Of a stretch of DNA of 23,517 nucleotides, positions 13,970-22,534 are shown piece by piece. The stretch covers positions 1-23,517 of the forward strand of contig CANEUT010000004.1 in assembly GCA_947441895.1 (NCBI GenBank), written 5' to 3'. This DNA is from Rickettsiales bacterium. GTDB taxonomy: Bacteria; Pseudomonadota; Alphaproteobacteria; Rickettsiales; UBA3002. Both the position numbers and the translations under genes were made by a program. Each line of letters opens with the position of its first letter. The first letter of the stretch is position 1. The notes under the pieces were generated by a model. It saw only the letters and a program-made list of their open reading frames with translations, was not told where the DNA came from and made no database searches.

Positions 13970-15205
13970 ATGACTGTTGACCCGACCATCACTGCCCAAT
14001 TGAACTGGCTCGACAGCCAGCAATCGCGCATGGAAATGCTAACCGAGCGCTGGGCGAATATCAATTCTGGAAGTTATAACCTTGATGGGCTGCGTGCCAT
14101 GCGCGCCGAGCTTTCCAATGAATTTCAAGTGCTTGAAGGCATTCACGAAGTGCTGCCCCTTTCGCCGATTGAGCAAATTAATGCTGAAGGTCAGGTGGTT
14201 AGCGTTCCCATGGCCGAAGCGCTGTCCATTACCAAACGACCCGAGGCCCCGATCCAAATTCTACTCGTGGGGCACATGGATACAGTCTATGGCGTTAATC
14301 ATTCTTTCCAAAAAGTCACAAAAAAAGAGGGTAGAATTATTAACGGACCTGGAGTCGCCGATTTGAAGGGTGGATTGGTGGTGATGCTTCATGCGCTTCA
14401 CACATTAGAAAATTATGAATATAAGGATCGCATCGGTTGGCAGGTTTTGCTTAATCCTGATGAAGAAATTGGTTCAATTGCCTCCGATCCGCTGCTCAAA
14501 GAAGCAGCAATTGGAAAAAATATCGGCTTGGTTTATGAGCCCGCTCTGGCCGATGGCACGCTTGCAGGTGCACGTAAAGGTAGTGGAAACTTTACCATTA
14601 CGGTGCGCGGTCGGGCGGCTCATGCGGGTCGAAATCCGGAAGATGGACGCAATGCGATTGTCGCTTTGGCCGAGCTGACCCAGAAGATTTTTGCCCTGAA
14701 TGGGGTGGCACCGGGCGTGACGATTAACCCGGGGAAGATTGAAGGCGGTGGGGCACTAAATGTAGTACCCGATTTGGCCATTTTGCGCTTCAATATCCGC
14801 ACGCAAGAACCCTCGAACGAGCTATTATTGCTCGAAAAAATACAAATCATGATCGAAGAATTACGAAATCGAAATGGCTTCTCGGCCGAGTTACACGGGC
14901 ATTTTACCCGCAGTCCCAAGCCGCTACACCCCCGCAACCAGATGTTGTTTGACATGGTGCTTGCCTGCGGTGCCGAGCTTGGCATCCCACTTTCGGTCAA
15001 ACCATCGGGCGGTTGCTGCGATGGCAATAATCTATGGAAATATGGACTGCCCAATGTCGATACGCTTGGGGTGCGTGGTGCTCACATTCACTCATCGGAT
15101 GAGATCATGATGCTGGACTCGCTGGCCGAGCGGGCAAAACTATCGGCATTGCTGTTGCTTAAACTGGCCAATGGCCAGCTCGCCCTGCCTGAAAACCTCG
15201 CTTAG
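13970..15205 (+). CDS. M20 family metallohydrolase; candidate succinylglutamate desuccinylase analogue
   Basis: This 411-residue protein is a di-zinc M20 (carboxypeptidase G2-like) amidohydrolase. Metal and catalytic residues are visible: H102 and D104 in GHMDTV, D131 in GPGVADLKGG, E165 and E166 in NPDEEIGS, E190 in VYEPA and H374 in HIHSSDE. H218 in AAHAGRNPEDGRNA fits the dimer-domain His. ATG 13970 follows GAGGGG. It sits between astC and astA, 12 bp upstream of astA. No M14-type AstE is seen in the window, so this enzyme may cleave N-succinylglutamate to glutamate and succinate. M20 members such as DapE and ArgE act on succinyl or acetyl amino acids, which makes this plausible but unproven. 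Base composition is more AT-rich between about 14300 and 14560. Confidence 0.88.
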   Translation: MTVDPTITAQLNWLDSQQSRMEMLTERWANINSGSYNLDGLRAMRAELSNEFQVLEGIHEVLPLSPIEQINAEGQVVSVPMAEALSITKRPEAPIQILLVGHMDTVYGVNHSFQKVTKKEGRIINGPGVADLKGGLVVMLHALHTLENYEYKDRIGWQVLLNPDEEIGSIASDPLLKEAAIGKNIGLVYEPALADGTLAGARKGSGNFTITVRGRAAHAGRNPEDGRNAIVALAELTQKIFALNGVAPGVTINPGKIEGGGALNVVPDLAILRFNIRTQEPSNELLLLEKIQIMIEELRNRNGFSAELHGHFTRSPKPLHPRNQMLFDMVLACGAELGIPLSVKPSGGCCDGNNLWKYGLPNVDTLGVRGAHIHSSDEIMMLDSLAERAKLSALLLLKLANGQLALPENLA

Positions 15206-15217
15206 AAGGAAAGCTTT

Positions 15218-16237
15218 ATGTTTCTCCGCCCTGCCCGATTAGACGATCATGAGGCCGTGCTAGCCATCGCCAAGCAGGCCGGGTTTGGCATGACCTCGCT
15301 GCCGCCCGATGCGGCGGTATTAAAAGATAAAATCGAGGCATCGGTGGCCAGCTTTTCCGGTAATTACAAAAAACCGGGGCAAGAGAGTTTTTTCTTTGTT
15401 CTGGAAGATAGCGACAATGGTCATATTGCCGGCACCTGCGGAATTAAAGCGCGGATTGGCCTAAGCCAGCCATTTTACTCCTATAAGCTGACCACTATTA
15501 CCCAGGTGTCAACCCAGCTCGATATTTTTTCAAAACAAACTTTACTGCAGGTTACCAACGACTTAACGGGTGCCACTGAAGTGGGATCCCTGTTTCTAGA
15601 GCCGCATTATCGCCGCGACCGGATTGGTAAAATGGTATCGCTGGCGCGGTTTATGTTCATTGCGGCTCATCCGCATTATTTCTCATCTTCGGTGATTGCC
15701 GAAATGCGAGGGGTGAATGATGTTGATGGAAACGCACCTTTTTACAATGCGTTACCAAAGAAATTCTTTGCCATGCCTTTTTCCAAGGCCGACTATATTA
15801 ACGCTACGCAGGGCAACCAATTCATTAACGATCTCATGCCGAAATACCCCATTTATCTGAATTTACTTCCAAAATCAGCTCAGATGGTGGTCGGTAAAGT
15901 GAATGCCGCCTCCGAGCCCGCCAAGGCGATGCTTGAGGCGCAAGGGTTTAAATATACTGGCTATATCGATATATTTGATGGCGGCCCCACCTTGATTGCC
16001 GAGCGTGATCAGATTGCTGTGGTGAGGGAAAGCCAGTTGGCGACCATCACGGCCATCAACGCATTGCCCGAGGAGACACCCAAGTATATTGTCAGCAATG
16101 AGCAGTTTGAAAACTATCGCTGTGTTTCGGGCAGAGCTATTGTTACGGAACCGCAACAAATTTCTGTCACTCCTCGGTTAGCTGCTCGCGCAGGGCTGAA
16201 ACTGGGTGATAGAGTGCGTTTCTATCCACTTTCATAA
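15218..16237 (+). CDS. astA: Arginine N-succinyltransferase
   Basis: AstA transfers succinyl from succinyl-CoA to arginine, the first step of the AST pathway. The 339-residue length is normal. The N-terminus FLRPARLDDHEAVLAIAKQAGFGMTSLP, the central TEVGSLFLEPHYRRDRIGKMVS block and the GVNDVDGNAPFYNAL block are family signatures. ATG 15218 follows AAGGAAA. It lies 12 bp after the M20 gene and 12 bp before astD, clearly in one transcription unit. AstA acts as a single subunit in enteric bacteria, whereas Pseudomonas aeruginosa has two related subunits (AruF and AruG); only one gene is present here. Confidence 0.95.
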   Translation: MFLRPARLDDHEAVLAIAKQAGFGMTSLPPDAAVLKDKIEASVASFSGNYKKPGQESFFFVLEDSDNGHIAGTCGIKARIGLSQPFYSYKLTTITQVSTQLDIFSKQTLLQVTNDLTGATEVGSLFLEPHYRRDRIGKMVSLARFMFIAAHPHYFSSSVIAEMRGVNDVDGNAPFYNALPKKFFAMPFSKADYINATQGNQFINDLMPKYPIYLNLLPKSAQMVVGKVNAASEPAKAMLEAQGFKYTGYIDIFDGGPTLIAERDQIAVVRESQLATITAINALPEETPKYIVSNEQFENYRCVSGRAIVTEPQQISVTPRLAARAGLKLGDRVRFYPLS

Positions 16238-16249
16238 AAAGGTACTTTC

Positions 16250-17707
16250 ATGCACTATATCAATGGCATATGGATTGAAAAAGGAAGTCATTCCTTCGCT
16301 TCTTTGAACCCTGCTACTGGCGAAACGATCTGGCAGGGGTGGGCGGCGGATGCATTGCAAATTGCTGATGCAGTGGGTTCCGCACGGGCTGCATTTCCCG
16401 CATGGGCAGCACTTAGTTATGAGGCGCGGCTGGCGTTGATTGAAAAATTTAAGTCACTGGTTGATGCCTCGCGCGATGAGCTGGCTATTACCATCGCCCG
16501 TGAAACGGGTAAGGCTTTGTGGGATGCAAAATCAGAGGCGGCCGCCGTGGTGGCCAAACTAACCTATGCGAATGAAGCCTATTTAGAGCGCACCGGCACA
16601 AAAATGCGCGCCTCGCCCGTGGGTAATGCGGTGCTGCGCCACCGTCCCCATGGGGTGATGGCGGTTTATGGGCCCTATAATTTCCCGGCGCATCTGCCCA
16701 ATGGGCATATTATTCCGGCGCTTCTTGCAGGAAATACAGTGGTTTTTAAGCCAAGCGAACAAACCCCCATGGCAGGCGAATGGATGGTTTGTAAATGGGA
16801 AGAGGCGGGGTTGCCAGCCGGAGTGCTGAATCTTGTGCAGGGCGAACGTGATACGGGTGTCGCCCTAGCCGCTGCCAAGATTGATGGGCTGTTATTCACT
16901 GGGTCCTCCGCCACGGGAAAGGCACTGCACCAGCAGCTGGCCGGCCGCCCTGAAATTATGCTGGCACTGGAAATGGGTGGCAATAACCCATTGATAGTGT
17001 ATGAAGTTTCTGATTTAAAAGCCGCTGTCCATGAAACATTGCTCTCGGCGTTTGTGGGCACGGGTCAACGCTGCACTTGTGCGCGTCGGCTTATTGTTTC
17101 CACGTGGGATAAGGCGGACGACTTTGTTGATTTGCTCGTTAGTTCAGCGGCTAAGCTAACCGTTGGCGCCTATGATGATGAGCCAGCGCCCTTCATGGGT
17201 CCCGTGATTTCGCTGCGCGAGGCCGATCGCTTGCTCGCCGCCCAGGATTCTTTAGAGAAGCTTGGTGGCAAGGTACTGTTGCGCATGAAGTCGCTGCGCC
17301 CGGGACTGCCATTTCTGTCGCCGGCGATTATTGATATGACGGGGGTGAAGAATGTTCCTGATGTGGAATATTTTGGCCCGCTTTTGCAGCTTTATCGCGC
17401 TGCAGATGAGGGGGAAGCGGTGGCCTTGGCCAATCAAACCATGTATGGCCTCAGCGCTTCAGTATTATGTGATGAATCAGCAGTGTTTCAAAGACTTATC
17501 GGCCAACTACATGCAGGTCTCATCAACTGGAATCGCCAAACCACCGGTGCTTCGGGGGCGGGGCCATTCGGAGGCATTGGTGTAAGTGGCAATCATCGCC
17601 CAGCCGGATATTATTCCGCGGATTATTGTGCCTATCCGGTGGCCTCGGTTGAGAATGAAAAATTAACGCTACCAGAAAATCTTCCACCAGGAATGACAAT
17701 AGGTTAA
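16250..17707 (+). CDS. astD: N-succinylglutamate 5-semialdehyde dehydrogenase
   Basis: AstD oxidises N-succinylglutamate semialdehyde to N-succinylglutamate with NAD+, the fourth AST step. The 485-residue protein is a typical aldehyde dehydrogenase. N144 in GPYNFPAHLPNGHI stabilises the intermediate, FTGSSATG (217-224) binds NAD, E241 in LALEMGGNNP is the general base and C275 in GTGQRCTCARRL is the nucleophile. GPYNFPAHLPNGHI is characteristic of the AstD branch. ATG 16250 follows AAAAGG. astB begins 2 bp after the stop. Confidence 0.95.
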   Translation: MHYINGIWIEKGSHSFASLNPATGETIWQGWAADALQIADAVGSARAAFPAWAALSYEARLALIEKFKSLVDASRDELAITIARETGKALWDAKSEAAAVVAKLTYANEAYLERTGTKMRASPVGNAVLRHRPHGVMAVYGPYNFPAHLPNGHIIPALLAGNTVVFKPSEQTPMAGEWMVCKWEEAGLPAGVLNLVQGERDTGVALAAAKIDGLLFTGSSATGKALHQQLAGRPEIMLALEMGGNNPLIVYEVSDLKAAVHETLLSAFVGTGQRCTCARRLIVSTWDKADDFVDLLVSSAAKLTVGAYDDEPAPFMGPVISLREADRLLAAQDSLEKLGGKVLLRMKSLRPGLPFLSPAIIDMTGVKNVPDVEYFGPLLQLYRAADEGEAVALANQTMYGLSASVLCDESAVFQRLIGQLHAGLINWNRQTTGASGAGPFGGIGVSGNHRPAGYYSADYCAYPVASVENEKLTLPENLPPGMTIG

Positions 17708-17709
17708 AT

Positions 17710-19020
17710 ATGAACATGCGGCGTGAATGGCAGTTTGATGGTTTGGTGGGGCCGACCCATAATTATGCAGGGCTTGCCCATGGCAACCTTGCGGCATCGA
17801 AGAATGCTGGGGGTGTTTCCAATCCACGCGCAGCGGCATTACAGGGGTTGGAAAAAATGCGTTTTGTGCGTGATTTGGGCATGCCACAAGCCTTCTTTCC
17901 ACCACGATTTAGGCCGGTTATTTCGGAGTTAGAACGATTTGGGTTTGATGGGGATGTTTCCTCTATTTTTGCATCAGCAGCGGCAAAAGCACCGACACTT
18001 TTGGCGTCTGTTTATTCGTCATCCTTTATGTGGGCCGCCAATGCTGCCACGGTAGCACCAAGTTCTGATACAGAAGACGAAAAATTACACCTGACCCCAG
18101 CCAATTTGGTAAGCCATTATCATCGCTCCATTGAGGCAGAATCAACCCGAGATCTCTTGAGTTCTATTTTCCATAATAAAAATCATTTTTTAGTTAATAA
18201 CTTTTTATCAAAAAGCGAGATTACGGGCGATGAAGGAGCTGCTAACCACATGTTAGTGTGCTCTAATAATGATAATTTGGTACGCCATATTTTTGTTTAC
18301 GGAGAAAGTCATCAAAGTCATTTTCCGGCACGCCAGAAACGTCTCGCTAGTGAATCGATCGCGCGGCTTCATGGGCTAAAATCAGAGCAATGTCTCTATC
18401 TGCAGCAATCACCAGCGGTTATTAATCAGGGTGTATTCCATAATGACGTGATTGCCATGAATACAGGGCGCTTGATTATTGCCCATGCGGAAGCGTTCAT
18501 TCCAGAAGATCGTGCCCAACTACAAGAGCTTGCGTTCAATAATCGGGGCATCATTTATCGTGAGATTACTAGCGATGAGTTAACTGTGGCCGAGTCGGTT
18601 GCCACCTATTTCTTTAATTCCCAGCTGCTGGAAGTTGAAAGTGATGTTTTTACCCTCGTTGCACCCATTGAGTGCGATGAGAATCTCCGAGCACGCATGC
18701 TCATTAAACGATTAATCGATGAGGGGGTCATCCATAAAGTTCATTTCCTTGATGTTCGTGAAAGCATGCGAAATGGAGGAGGTCCCGCATGCCTTCGACT
18801 GCGTGTGCCGATGACCAATGAGGAGGGTAAAGCCATCCATCAGGGGGTGGTGTTGACCGACGATAAATACCTCCTGCTGAAAGATTGGATTACAACTAAC
18901 TATAGAGATAGGTTGTGTTTTAATGATTTATACAACCAAGAACTTTTTGATGAGCTGAGCCAAGCATATCACAAGTTAGAATTGATTCTTGGAATTAATA
19001 GACTATATAAAAATGCATAA
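17710..19020 (+). CDS. astB: N-succinylarginine dihydrolase
   Basis: AstB hydrolyses N-succinylarginine to N-succinylornithine, two ammonia and CO2, the second AST step. The 436-residue protein starts with the family hallmark FDGLVGPTHNYAGLA..GN. The catalytic triad is visible: E175 in GDEGAANHM, H244 in FHNDVIAMNT and C361 in NGGGPACLRLRV. ATG 17710 follows AGG at 6 bases and lies 2 bp after astD; M3 is an alternative start. The 3' half is clearly more AT-rich than the housekeeping genes in this window. It is the last gene of the operon. Confidence 0.96.
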   Translation: MNMRREWQFDGLVGPTHNYAGLAHGNLAASKNAGGVSNPRAAALQGLEKMRFVRDLGMPQAFFPPRFRPVISELERFGFDGDVSSIFASAAAKAPTLLASVYSSSFMWAANAATVAPSSDTEDEKLHLTPANLVSHYHRSIEAESTRDLLSSIFHNKNHFLVNNFLSKSEITGDEGAANHMLVCSNNDNLVRHIFVYGESHQSHFPARQKRLASESIARLHGLKSEQCLYLQQSPAVINQGVFHNDVIAMNTGRLIIAHAEAFIPEDRAQLQELAFNNRGIIYREITSDELTVAESVATYFFNSQLLEVESDVFTLVAPIECDENLRARMLIKRLIDEGVIHKVHFLDVRESMRNGGGPACLRLRVPMTNEEGKAIHQGVVLTDDKYLLLKDWITTNYRDRLCFNDLYNQELFDELSQAYHKLELILGINRLYKNA

Positions 19021-19043
19021 TTATTATTTTAATAGTAATAATT
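19019..19043 (+). terminator. Weak AT-rich hairpin after astB
   Basis: aattattatt (19019-19028) and agtaataatt (19034-19043) pair with one mismatch around a 5-base loop, followed by tttata. It overlaps the astB stop. The stem is all A-T but for one position, so it is a poor terminator; it is noted because the operon otherwise lacks one. Confidence 0.3.
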
Positions 19044-19350
19044 TTATACAACTAGAATTTCTAATAGCATAAATAATTTGCTAAATTAAAAAATATCACT
19101 TTATATCAACAAAACAATACTTGCCAAATATATTATTCGTCATTGGGCCCCGCATTTTAGGCATAAGTTGCCCATGGTCTGGCTGTGGCCCAACAATTGT
19201 CCGACGGGTGTGGAAGTGATGCTTAAGCGTGACGCCAAGGGCACAGTGTGAAGCACAATCGCCTCAAATCGATAATTGCGCTGGAATCAGCTAGTGAAAT
19301 GGCTAAATTGCTTCAGTGGCAGCTAGAAAACCCCTGACGGATTAGTCTTT
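19021..19350 (+). other. 330-bp gap between astB and motA; possible decayed coding remnant
   Basis: The first 120 bases are very AT-rich and show no gene. From about 19141 the composition becomes gene-like. One frame reads GVEVMLKRDAKGTV up to TGA 19249; the next frame reads KHNRLKSIIALESASEMAKLLQWQ from 19251 to TGA 19334. Joining them would need one frameshift at about 19249. I do not recognise the product. No convincing promoter for motA and no perfect CtrA site was seen here. Confidence 0.3.
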
Positions 19351-20220
19351 ATGCTTGGTATTATTGGCATTGTTGTTGTTTTTGTTTGTGTTTTTGCCAT
19401 CTACATTGCGGCGGGTGGTAAAATTGAGATTATTCTGCATGCAGCACCGCACGAGCTGGGCACTATTTTTGGCGCAGCAGTGGGCGCTTTCATGATTGCC
19501 AATAGCGGCACCATTATCAAAAAAACTCTGAAAGACCTTAAGAAAGCCTTTGCTGGCGGTAAGTGGAAAGCACAAGACCACAAGGATTTGCTTTGCCTGC
19601 TGTTCACCATTTTAAAGCTGGTGCGCACCAAGGGTATGATTGCGCTTGAGCAGCACATTGAGAAGCCAGAAGAATCGGCCATTTTTAAGCAATACCCGAA
19701 AATTATGCATGACCATTTTGCGATTGATTTTATATGCGACACGCTGCGCATGCTGACGATGAGCTTTGAAGACCCACACCAGGCCGAAGATATGATGGAA
19801 AAACAGTTGGAAAAGCACCATCATGAAGCATCGGCACCGCAAGGAGCCATGCAGAGCATGGCCGATGGTATGCCAGCCCTTGGCATTGTGGCGGCGGTAT
19901 TGGGTGTTATTAAAACCATGGCGAGTATTAGCTCGCCAGTTGAAGTGCTTGGGTTGATGATTGGTGGTGCATTGGTTGGAACCTTCCTTGGGGTATTCCT
20001 TGCCTATGGCTTAATTGGGCCTATCGCCAGCCGTCTGGGTCAGGTCTATGAGCAAGAACATAGCTTCTATTTAATTATTCGCGCCGTTTTAGTCTCGCAT
20101 TTGCAGGGCAATGCGCCGCAGATCTCGGTTGAAATTGGCCGCGGCAATATTCCCTCAGAATTCCAGCCAAGCTTCGCGGAAATGGAGCAGTTACTACAAA
20201 CATTACCGGCAGTAACGTAA
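19351..20220 (+). CDS. motA: Flagellar motor stator protein MotA
   Basis: MotA forms the proton-driven stator with MotB in the inner membrane. The 289-residue protein has two N-terminal membrane segments (about 3-22 and 35-52), a cytoplasmic loop (about 55-170) and two C-terminal segments (about 175-225). GMPALGIVAAVLGVIKTM and GTFLGVFLAYGLIGPIA contain the two conserved prolines. ATG 19351 has no ribosome binding site in front of it but gives the expected first membrane segment. motB begins 1 base after the stop. Confidence 0.95.
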   Translation: MLGIIGIVVVFVCVFAIYIAAGGKIEIILHAAPHELGTIFGAAVGAFMIANSGTIIKKTLKDLKKAFAGGKWKAQDHKDLLCLLFTILKLVRTKGMIALEQHIEKPEESAIFKQYPKIMHDHFAIDFICDTLRMLTMSFEDPHQAEDMMEKQLEKHHHEASAPQGAMQSMADGMPALGIVAAVLGVIKTMASISSPVEVLGLMIGGALVGTFLGVFLAYGLIGPIASRLGQVYEQEHSFYLIIRAVLVSHLQGNAPQISVEIGRGNIPSEFQPSFAEMEQLLQTLPAVT

Positions 20221-20221
20221 G

Positions 20222-21277
20222 ATGGCTGCGGGCAAAAATCAGGGTGATGATAATAAGCGCCCCATCATCATCAAAAAAATCAAAAAAGGGGGCCATGGGG
20301 GCCATCATGGTGGTGCCTGGAAAGTTGCTTACGCCGACTTTGTAACGGCGATGATGGCGTTCTTTTTGCTGTTGTGGCTACTGGCCAGCACATCGAAAGC
20401 CAAGCTTGAAGGACTGGCTGAATTTTTTACGCCAACCGTGGGCATTAAAGACCAGCAGGGCATTGGGTTTAGTGGCGGGGTGTCGGAAAGCGAACAGGGT
20501 AAAGCAAAGACCGACAAGGCCCAGCCAGGACTTGTTTCTGGCCGCACCCCAACGGGGCAAACGCCCGAGACGCCCGACAAATCAAAAGTTGAGGGTGAAG
20601 ATGATGCCGAGCTTTTCAGGAAAGGCCAAACGGCGATTGAACAGACCGTGTCGCAAGATAAATCGCTTCAGCAATATCAGGATAATATTCAAGTCACCAT
20701 GACGCCTGATGGGCTGCGTATCGATATTATGGATTCGGATAAATATGCCATGTTCGAACGCGGTAAAGCGGTGCTGACCGAGCATGGCAGAACCATTATT
20801 AGCCGCATCACGGGCATTCTGAAAAGAATGCCGAATTACATGGCGATTGCGGGCCACACCGATGCTTCAATTAATGAGGAAGGCGGTGCTGATTATACGA
20901 ATTGGGAGCTTTCATCAGACCGTGCGCAGACCACCCGCCGCTTTATGGTGAAATCGGGCATGGAAGCAGAGCGGCCGAAGAAAGTAACTGGCATGGCCGA
21001 TAAAGAATTGCTCACCCCCAGCGATCCGCGGGGGCCTAAAAACCGCCGCATTTCCATTGTTATGCTCAAAGGTTCGCACATTTTAATCCCTGATAGCGCG
21101 GTACCTGCCGATACCCGTCCTGATAATACTGATGGCATGAAGAATTTCGCCCCCGGAGCATCGGCCCCGCAAGAGGCCCCTGCAGACGCGAAACCCGATG
21201 CCGCGGCACCATCCCCTGCCGCGGGCGGCGAAACGCCTGAGGCGGCAAAAGATCCGGCTCCAGCGACGGGGCATTAA
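20222..21277 (+). CDS. motB: Flagellar motor stator protein MotB
   Basis: MotB carries the proton-binding Asp and anchors the stator to peptidoglycan. The 351-residue protein has a basic, Gly/His-rich N-terminus (KKGGHGGHHGGAWKVAYADF) typical of alphaproteobacterial MotB, with D39 as the proton-binding residue and a membrane segment at about 37-58. An OmpA-like peptidoglycan-binding domain (about 170-285) contains GHTDA and GPKNRRISIVML. The last 60 residues are Ala/Pro-rich and probably disordered. It starts 1 base after motA, so translation is likely coupled; no independent ribosome binding site is obvious. No other flagellar gene is in the window. Confidence 0.95.
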   Translation: MAAGKNQGDDNKRPIIIKKIKKGGHGGHHGGAWKVAYADFVTAMMAFFLLLWLLASTSKAKLEGLAEFFTPTVGIKDQQGIGFSGGVSESEQGKAKTDKAQPGLVSGRTPTGQTPETPDKSKVEGEDDAELFRKGQTAIEQTVSQDKSLQQYQDNIQVTMTPDGLRIDIMDSDKYAMFERGKAVLTEHGRTIISRITGILKRMPNYMAIAGHTDASINEEGGADYTNWELSSDRAQTTRRFMVKSGMEAERPKKVTGMADKELLTPSDPRGPKNRRISIVMLKGSHILIPDSAVPADTRPDNTDGMKNFAPGASAPQEAPADAKPDAAAPSPAAGGETPEAAKDPAPATGH

Positions 21278-21285
21278 AAAAGCAA

Positions 21286-22035
21286 TTATTGAGTGATGGT
21301 ACCCTGAATGCAATGCACGGGGCGAATAAACTGACTTGCGCTCCGCTCAATCACCGGATCGGCATGGGCGATTAGGCCGCTGGATGCTTCGTAATATTCA
21401 ACATTATTTTGGTTCAGAAAATCACGTAGCGAGGCGAGGGTGATGGCAATATCGGATTGCCCCACCAGATCACTGTAAATGGGTTTTCCTTGGGCGTCGG
21501 CTTTGTAGGTTAGGGCCATGCCAGAAATAACGGCAATCACGTTGCCAGTAGTATCAAGCACTGGACCACCCGAATTTCCTTGCTGAACAACGCTTCCCAG
21601 CTGAATCCACAGCGGCTCGCCGGTGGGGCCGGTGAGGTCTTTCACCACAGTTTTTTTGTACACGTAACGACCCTCAAGCCCCTGCTTGCCAGGGTAGCCC
21701 ATAACAATCACCGGATCGCTTATTTTCAGCTCGCTAATGTTCCAGCGCAGCGGCGCCATGCTGCCGCCACTGTTGCCGGCATCGAGGCGCACAATGGCCA
21801 AATCATGATCATCATCGCTGGCACGCAGCGTGGCGGGTTCTTCCCCGCGATCGGTACGAACCGTAATGGACTCGCAATTCTTCACCACATGGGCGTTGGT
21901 CACCACATCGCCATTGCGGTTGACCAGAAAGCCGGTTCCTGCTGAAATTTTCTGATATTGCGTAAGGGCCAGCGCCGATGAGCTAAAAGCTGCGCCCAAA
22001 GCGCCGATAATAAACAGCGTATAAAAATGTTTCAT
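21286..22035 (-). CDS. Exported trypsin-like serine protease (S1 family, no PDZ)
   Basis: The first 23 residues (MKHFYTLFIIGALGAAFSSSALA) look like a signal peptide. The 249-residue protein has the chymotrypsin-fold triad H49 in VVTNAHVV, D78 in DHDLAIVRLD and S155 in QGNSGGPV. It ends after the protease domain and about 40 further residues, so it lacks the PDZ domains of DegP/HtrA enzymes. Three Cys or fewer are present, so disulphide bonding is limited. It converges on motB with 8 bp between stops, and no terminator fits there. Likely periplasmic; substrate unknown. Confidence 0.9.
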   Translation of the reverse strand: MKHFYTLFIIGALGAAFSSSALALTQYQKISAGTGFLVNRNGDVVTNAHVVKNCESITVRTDRGEEPATLRASDDDHDLAIVRLDAGNSGGSMAPLRWNISELKISDPVIVMGYPGKQGLEGRYVYKKTVVKDLTGPTGEPLWIQLGSVVQQGNSGGPVLDTTGNVIAVISGMALTYKADAQGKPIYSDLVGQSDIAITLASLRDFLNQNNVEYYEASSGLIAHADPVIERSASQFIRPVHCIQGTITQ

Positions 22036-22120
22036 AGCTGCCCATGCTAATGCGCAAGCTGCGGCTTACCAAGCATTAAAATGCTTTTGCACTGCACTGG
22101 GGATAGGTTTGCCGCAAGTC

Positions 22121-22531
22121 TTAGCTTTTTTCATTGCGTGCTTCACGAAACTGCTTCTGAAGTTCTTTTAAAACGGCAGTGCTGAGCAGTTGCTGGTGTT
22201 TTTTATCGGTGAAAATGACAATGCCGCAATGCGACTGGCTTTCGTTAGTTTGCGCTACTTTTGGCGCAATGGAAAACGAATAAAGCGGTATAGAGAACTT
22301 ATCCATTAGCTTGCGAATCGCAGGTTTTACAATGGATTCAATTTTTTCATTATTAATCGCCGTTGGGTTGCCATGTGCGTTGTAGGCATCGCGGTTGAGC
22401 CAGACAACGACGCCCTTGCTGCCGACCATAGGTGAGATGTCGTCAAGCGGTAAAACCCGCTGGGTCAGACGGGTTGTTTTTGGTGTAACCACCGACGGCA
22501 GATTCGTATGAAAAGTGCCATCGGCATGCAT
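22121..22531 (-). CDS. Protein of unknown function, second gene after clpA
   Basis: This 136-residue protein is not recognised. It has no signal peptide or membrane segment. It starts 3 bp after the stop of the preceding gene and has no visible ribosome binding site, so it is probably translated by coupling. Its order of motifs (RVLPL, then VVVWLNRDAY, then a helix IRKLMDKF, then IPLYSFSI, then GIVIFT and a final helix LKELQKQF) parallels that of its upstream neighbour. The two may be diverged copies or subunits of one complex. The clpA linkage suggests a role near protein quality control, by inference only. Confidence 0.75.
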   Translation of the reverse strand: MHADGTFHTNLPSVVTPKTTRLTQRVLPLDDISPMVGSKGVVVWLNRDAYNAHGNPTAINNEKIESIVKPAIRKLMDKFSIPLYSFSIAPKVAQTNESQSHCGIVIFTDKKHQQLLSTAVLKELQKQFREARNEKS

Positions 22532-22534
22532 GGG

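Noticed and set aside
22071..22086. aagcat-taaa-atgctt hairpin as terminator of the clpA operon
   Set aside because: On the minus strand it lacks a T-run and lies 35 bp past the last stop; kept only as a weak hairpin.
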